Below, piece by piece: positions 61,208 to 64,000 of a stretch of 64,000 bases of DNA (positions are counted from its first letter, which is position 1; each line of letters opens with the position of its first letter). The position numbers and the translations under genes were made by a program. This DNA is from Lachnocurva sp029100405 (lineage in GTDB: Bacteria; Bacillota; Clostridia; Lachnospirales; Lachnospiraceae). The stretch is taken from NCBI GenBank assembly GCA_046263755.1, contig JBJYZC010000007.1, positions 75,472 to 139,471 of the forward strand, given 5' to 3'. The notes below the pieces were generated by a model, which was not told where the DNA came from, ran no database searches, and saw nothing but the letters and a program-made list of their open reading frames with translations.

Positions 61208-62620
61208 GTGGCTATTGATACACCAAAATCTCTCCGAAATCAGATCCTCTATTCCGTATTCATTCGAAATTACAGTAAAGAGGGCACCTTCGATGGCGTC
61301 CGGAAGGATCTCTCTCATATCAAGTCTCTCGGAACGGATATTGTCTGGCTTATGCCCATCCATCCGATTGGAAAGGTAAACCGAAAGGGAAGTCTGGGTT
61401 CTCCCTATTCCATCTCGGATTATCGTGATGTGAATCCGGAGTTCGGAACAAAAGAAGACTTCCGCCGTTTGGTCGATGCCATTCATGAAATGGGAATGAA
61501 AGTCATTATTGATGTCGTATACAATCATACCTCCCGGGACAGCAAGCTTTCCAAGGAACATCCGGACTGGTTTTATCACAAGGAAAACGGTGATTTCGGA
61601 AACAAAGTCGGTGACTGGTGGGATGTCATTGATCTGGATTACTCCAATCCGGATCTCTGGGATTACCAGATCGAAACCTTAAAAATGTGGGCAGGCGATT
61701 ATCATGTAGACGGTTTCCGCTGTGATGTGGCACCCATGGTTCCGGTCGAATTTTGGAAAAAAGCCAGACAGGCCGTTTCAAAAGTACACCCCGGTGCCAT
61801 CTGGCTGGCTGAATCCGTCGAACCGAATTTCATCGAGTTCAACCGGTCCAGAGGAGTCTATTGCGCTTCCGATTCCGAACTCTACCAGGCTTTTGATCTC
61901 TGCTATGAATATGACAGTTACTGGCTCCTGGATGGTTTCCTCAGTGGAAAAAACAGCCTGGCGGATTATGTCGATCGCCTGAATCTCCAGGAAAATATCT
62001 ATCCGGATAATTATTGCAAGCTTCGTTTCCTGGAAAATCACGACCGACTTCGGGCTGCTTTCCTTCTTCGCGATCCGAAGATGCTTCGAAATTGGACTGC
62101 ATTTACTTACTTCCTGAAAGGCACGACTCTGATCTATAACGGGCAGGAAGCCGGGATCGGCCACACACCGACCCTCTTCGATAAGGATCTCATCCCATGG
62201 GGATCCGATCCCAAAGATGATTGCCGAAAGATCAATAACACTTTGGAAGAAAAAGCTTCCGATCAAACGAAAGCCAAAGAAGATTTAAGAAAACTCCAGG
62301 ATCTGATGCTGCATCTTTCTGCTTTCAAGAAGAATCCCATTCTGACAGACGCAAGCTTCCATGTTGAGATCCTTTCCAAGGACCTGCTTGTCGCTGTCCA
62401 TCAGGAAAATGCCAAAACCATCAATGGAAAACCAGGCCGTCGCCTGATCGGATTCTTCAGCACCAAGGGTCAGCCTGCATTGGCTCACGTCGGAGACCCT
62501 TCCTCTGATCTCCATCTGGCAAACGGGATCTACACTAATTTAGCCAATGGCCAGTCTGTCGAAATCGATTATGGAGAAATCTCACTGGATGGAGAACCGG
62601 TGATCATAGAGGCGGAGTAA
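61208..62620 (+). CDS. GH13 alpha-amylase family glycosidase, intracellular
   Basis: 470 residues from GTG 61208 (AAAGGAG upstream), no signal peptide. GH13 barrel: WLMPIHPIGK (about 39-48), region I VIIDVVYNHT (about 99-108), region II VDGFRCDVAP with the nucleophile Asp, region III WLAESVEP with the acid Glu, region IV FLENHDR. Probably a maltodextrin- or oligosaccharide-hydrolysing enzyme; specificity unknown. Its 3' end is part of a 26-bp duplication. Confidence 0.93.
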   Translation: MAIDTPKSLRNQILYSVFIRNYSKEGTFDGVRKDLSHIKSLGTDIVWLMPIHPIGKVNRKGSLGSPYSISDYRDVNPEFGTKEDFRRLVDAIHEMGMKVIIDVVYNHTSRDSKLSKEHPDWFYHKENGDFGNKVGDWWDVIDLDYSNPDLWDYQIETLKMWAGDYHVDGFRCDVAPMVPVEFWKKARQAVSKVHPGAIWLAESVEPNFIEFNRSRGVYCASDSELYQAFDLCYEYDSYWLLDGFLSGKNSLADYVDRLNLQENIYPDNYCKLRFLENHDRLRAAFLLRDPKMLRNWTAFTYFLKGTTLIYNGQEAGIGHTPTLFDKDLIPWGSDPKDDCRKINNTLEEKASDQTKAKEDLRKLQDLMLHLSAFKKNPILTDASFHVEILSKDLLVAVHQENAKTINGKPGRRLIGFFSTKGQPALAHVGDPSSDLHLANGIYTNLANGQSVEIDYGEISLDGEPVIIEAE

Positions 62621-62647
62621 AACCGGTGAACATAGTGGTGGAGTAAA
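62596..62647 (+). repeat. 26-bp tandem duplication across the glycosidase stop codon
   Basis: Units 62596-62621 and 62622-62647, 23 of 26 bases equal, each ending GGAGTAAA. The first holds the true stop. Confidence 0.9.
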
Positions 62648-62660
62648 ATAGGAGAAAAAC

Positions 62661-62689
62661 AGGGCGTGTAAATCACACGCCCTATTTTT
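62661..62689 (+). terminator. Terminator after the glycosidase gene
   Basis: Stem AGGGCGTGT/CACACGCCCT with AAT-rich loop, then ATTTTT; may work in both directions for the convergent oxidase gene. Confidence 0.92.
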
Positions 62690-62736
62690 CTACCCAAAAA
62701 GTATTTTTAAAATTTCATTTCCAGGGAAAGCCGGGA

Positions 62737-63777
62737 TCAAAACATTACATAGTGACTTGTCGGCATAAAGAGACAGTCACGATTGATCTCCGACAGACTG
62801 TGTACGCCACACATTTTCATCGTGGAAACCAGCTCATTCTTCAGCTTTTCCGTCAGAAGCCGAACACCTTCCGCTCCACCGCCATAAACTGCAGTCACAA
62901 AGGGCCGGGCAATTAAAACGGCATCTGCACCTAGAGCCAGTGCCTTGAAGACATCTACACCGGTTCGAATACCGCCATCTACCAGAACCATCATGGAATC
63001 CCCGACCGCATCCTTAATGGATTCGAGCACTTCAGCTGTGGAAGGGGTCTGATCCTGTACACGACCGCCATGATTGGAAACAACAATTGCGCTGGCACCG
63101 GCTTCCTTTGCAGCAAGCGCACCACGAACGGTCATAATTCCCTTAATAATAAAGGGCTTTTCTGCCATGCGGATCACTTCTTTCAATTCAGCTACGGTCT
63201 TAGAACCGGCCGGCGGTGTTAGTCCCTGCAGAAAAGGAAGACCGGCTGCATCGACATCCATCGCAATCGCCAGAGGGTCTGCCTCTTTTGCAAGAGCAAA
63301 TTTCTCTTCCAAAGTATTCGGATCCCAAGGCTTAATGGTCGGGATCCCCATACCCCCATTCGCTTTGATCGAAGCGCTGGCAGCTTCTACGACCTTTGGA
63401 TTCGTTCCATCACCGGTAAAGGCCAGAATGCCCTCATCAGCTGCCGCCGGAACCAGGATGTCATTATAAGCGACATCGTCATATTTATCCCCGTAATGCA
63501 GCTGAACTGCACCAACCGGTCCGGCCATGATCGGCAAAGCAAGTTTCTTACCAAAGAAATCAAAGGTCGTATCCACGTCTCGATTTTCGCAGATCGTATT
63601 CATGTTGATCCGGATCTTCTGCCAGGCCTCATAATTTCTGATTGCAACATCGCCGGAGCCCTTAGCCCCAGGACCCGGCATCTGATTTCCACAGGCCCTG
63701 CCATTACAAACAGGACATGCCTTGCAGGAAGGTCCACTGCAGGTCCTGGCATTTTTCAATACTTCTTCGTAAGTCAT
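62737..63777 (-). CDS. FMN-dependent alpha-hydroxy-acid oxidizing protein with Cys-rich N-terminus
   Basis: 346 residues from ATG 63777 (GGGGG upstream; ATG 63789 is less likely). FMN TIM barrel: LPIMAGPVGAVQLHY (about 71-85), FIIKGIMTVRGALAAKEAG (about 205-223), VSNHGGRVQDQTPST with catalytic His-Gly-Gly-Arg (about 226-240), and DGGIRTGVDVFKALALGADA. The N-terminus holds five cysteines in CSGPSCKACPVCNGRACG (about 13-30), not part of classical lactate or glycolate oxidases, and could bind an Fe-S cluster. Substrate is probably lactate or another 2-hydroxy acid. Confidence 0.88.
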   Translation of the reverse strand: MTYEEVLKNARTCSGPSCKACPVCNGRACGNQMPGPGAKGSGDVAIRNYEAWQKIRINMNTICENRDVDTTFDFFGKKLALPIMAGPVGAVQLHYGDKYDDVAYNDILVPAAADEGILAFTGDGTNPKVVEAASASIKANGGMGIPTIKPWDPNTLEEKFALAKEADPLAIAMDVDAAGLPFLQGLTPPAGSKTVAELKEVIRMAEKPFIIKGIMTVRGALAAKEAGASAIVVSNHGGRVQDQTPSTAEVLESIKDAVGDSMMVLVDGGIRTGVDVFKALALGADAVLIARPFVTAVYGGGAEGVRLLTEKLKNELVSTMKMCGVHSLSEINRDCLFMPTSHYVMF

Positions 63778-64000
63778 AAATACCCCCAATCATCAACGCT
63801 TGGATTTTATCACCAGTACTTTTTATTATAGTACAAATTCAGGAGAAAGATATCACTTTGAGGCCCTTGCGAATGACGTGAAAAATGAAATTTTAAATTC
63901 CACTCTTGGTTTTATATGTGGAAGTTAGTCTTGCATAGGTAGCATTTACTCTTTCATACAATAGTACTATGATTGCCCTGTCCTTCTGACAGCAGTGGAA
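63778..64000. other. Window end without recognised gene
   Basis: Upstream region of the oxidase gene. TATAAT-like bases lie near 63826 on the minus strand but no matching -35 is clear. Nothing else seen. Confidence 0.4.

Overview
The window looks like a chromosomal segment of a low-to-mid GC Clostridia member, most likely Lachnospiraceae-like. The clues are consistent AGGAGG-type ribosome binding sites, sigma-A promoters, a FeoA-FeoB fusion, an UPF0397-type ECF transporter, a pst-phoU-phoPR cluster, ferredoxin-type aldo/keto reductases and a single-operon PstSCAB. Genus cannot be settled from sequence alone. I see no rRNA, tRNA, CRISPR array, transposase or integrase gene.

Layout. 1-17.5 kb is ordinary chromosome: a truncated zinc-dependent phospholipase C-like gene, an OPT oligopeptide transporter with a PqqD-like partner, and then a probable operon of a sodium symporter (NSS family), PfkB kinase, large adenosine-deaminase-like protein with a C-terminal Rossmann-like domain, and sirtuin. 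These are followed by a MATE exporter, a secreted nuclease lipoprotein with 54-bp repeats, an aminotransferase and a three-gene ECF vitamin-type transporter.

17.6-41.2 kb is an accessory island. It contains a broken AbrB/PIN toxin-antitoxin pair and a 5' fragment of a low-molecular-weight protein tyrosine phosphatase (LMW-PTP) gene. Next come a winged-helix PD-(D/E)XK nuclease with a 53-aa EF-hand-like protein, and an intact LMW-PTP gene (19636-20106). After it lies a series of unrelated gene modules separated by seven copies of a 23-bp direct repeat, all on the + strand. The first copy is the last codons and stop of the LMW-PTP gene. The modules are: truncated hsdS-fic-hsdR; an Rgg regulator with a 22-aa peptide gene and an MFS exporter; GntR with a three-gene ABC system; HigBA remnant plus DinJ-YafQ; a PucR-type regulator with an old-yellow-enzyme reductase; a MacB-type efflux system with two adaptors; and an AbiE-type toxin-antitoxin pair. 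Two places (31345-31404 and 41189-41227) also keep further in-frame LMW-PTP 3' sequence. Several genes are cut off at or near the repeats. I read this as stepwise accretion of cassettes at the 3' end of an LMW-PTP gene, comparable in logic to composite SCC islands at rlmH, with no recombinase visible here.

41.3-64 kb is again ordinary chromosome: ZIP metal transporter, PAP2 phosphatase, FliB-like methylase, NifX-like protein, exonuclease III, PPK2, aldo/keto reductase, FeoAB and the complete phosphate operon pstS-pstC-pstA-pstB-phoU-phoP-phoR (minus strand) with tandem Pho boxes and a terminator-like leader hairpin. The segment ends with TrmL, a membrane protein of unknown function, YitT, a GH13 glycosidase and an FMN-dependent alpha-hydroxy-acid oxidase.
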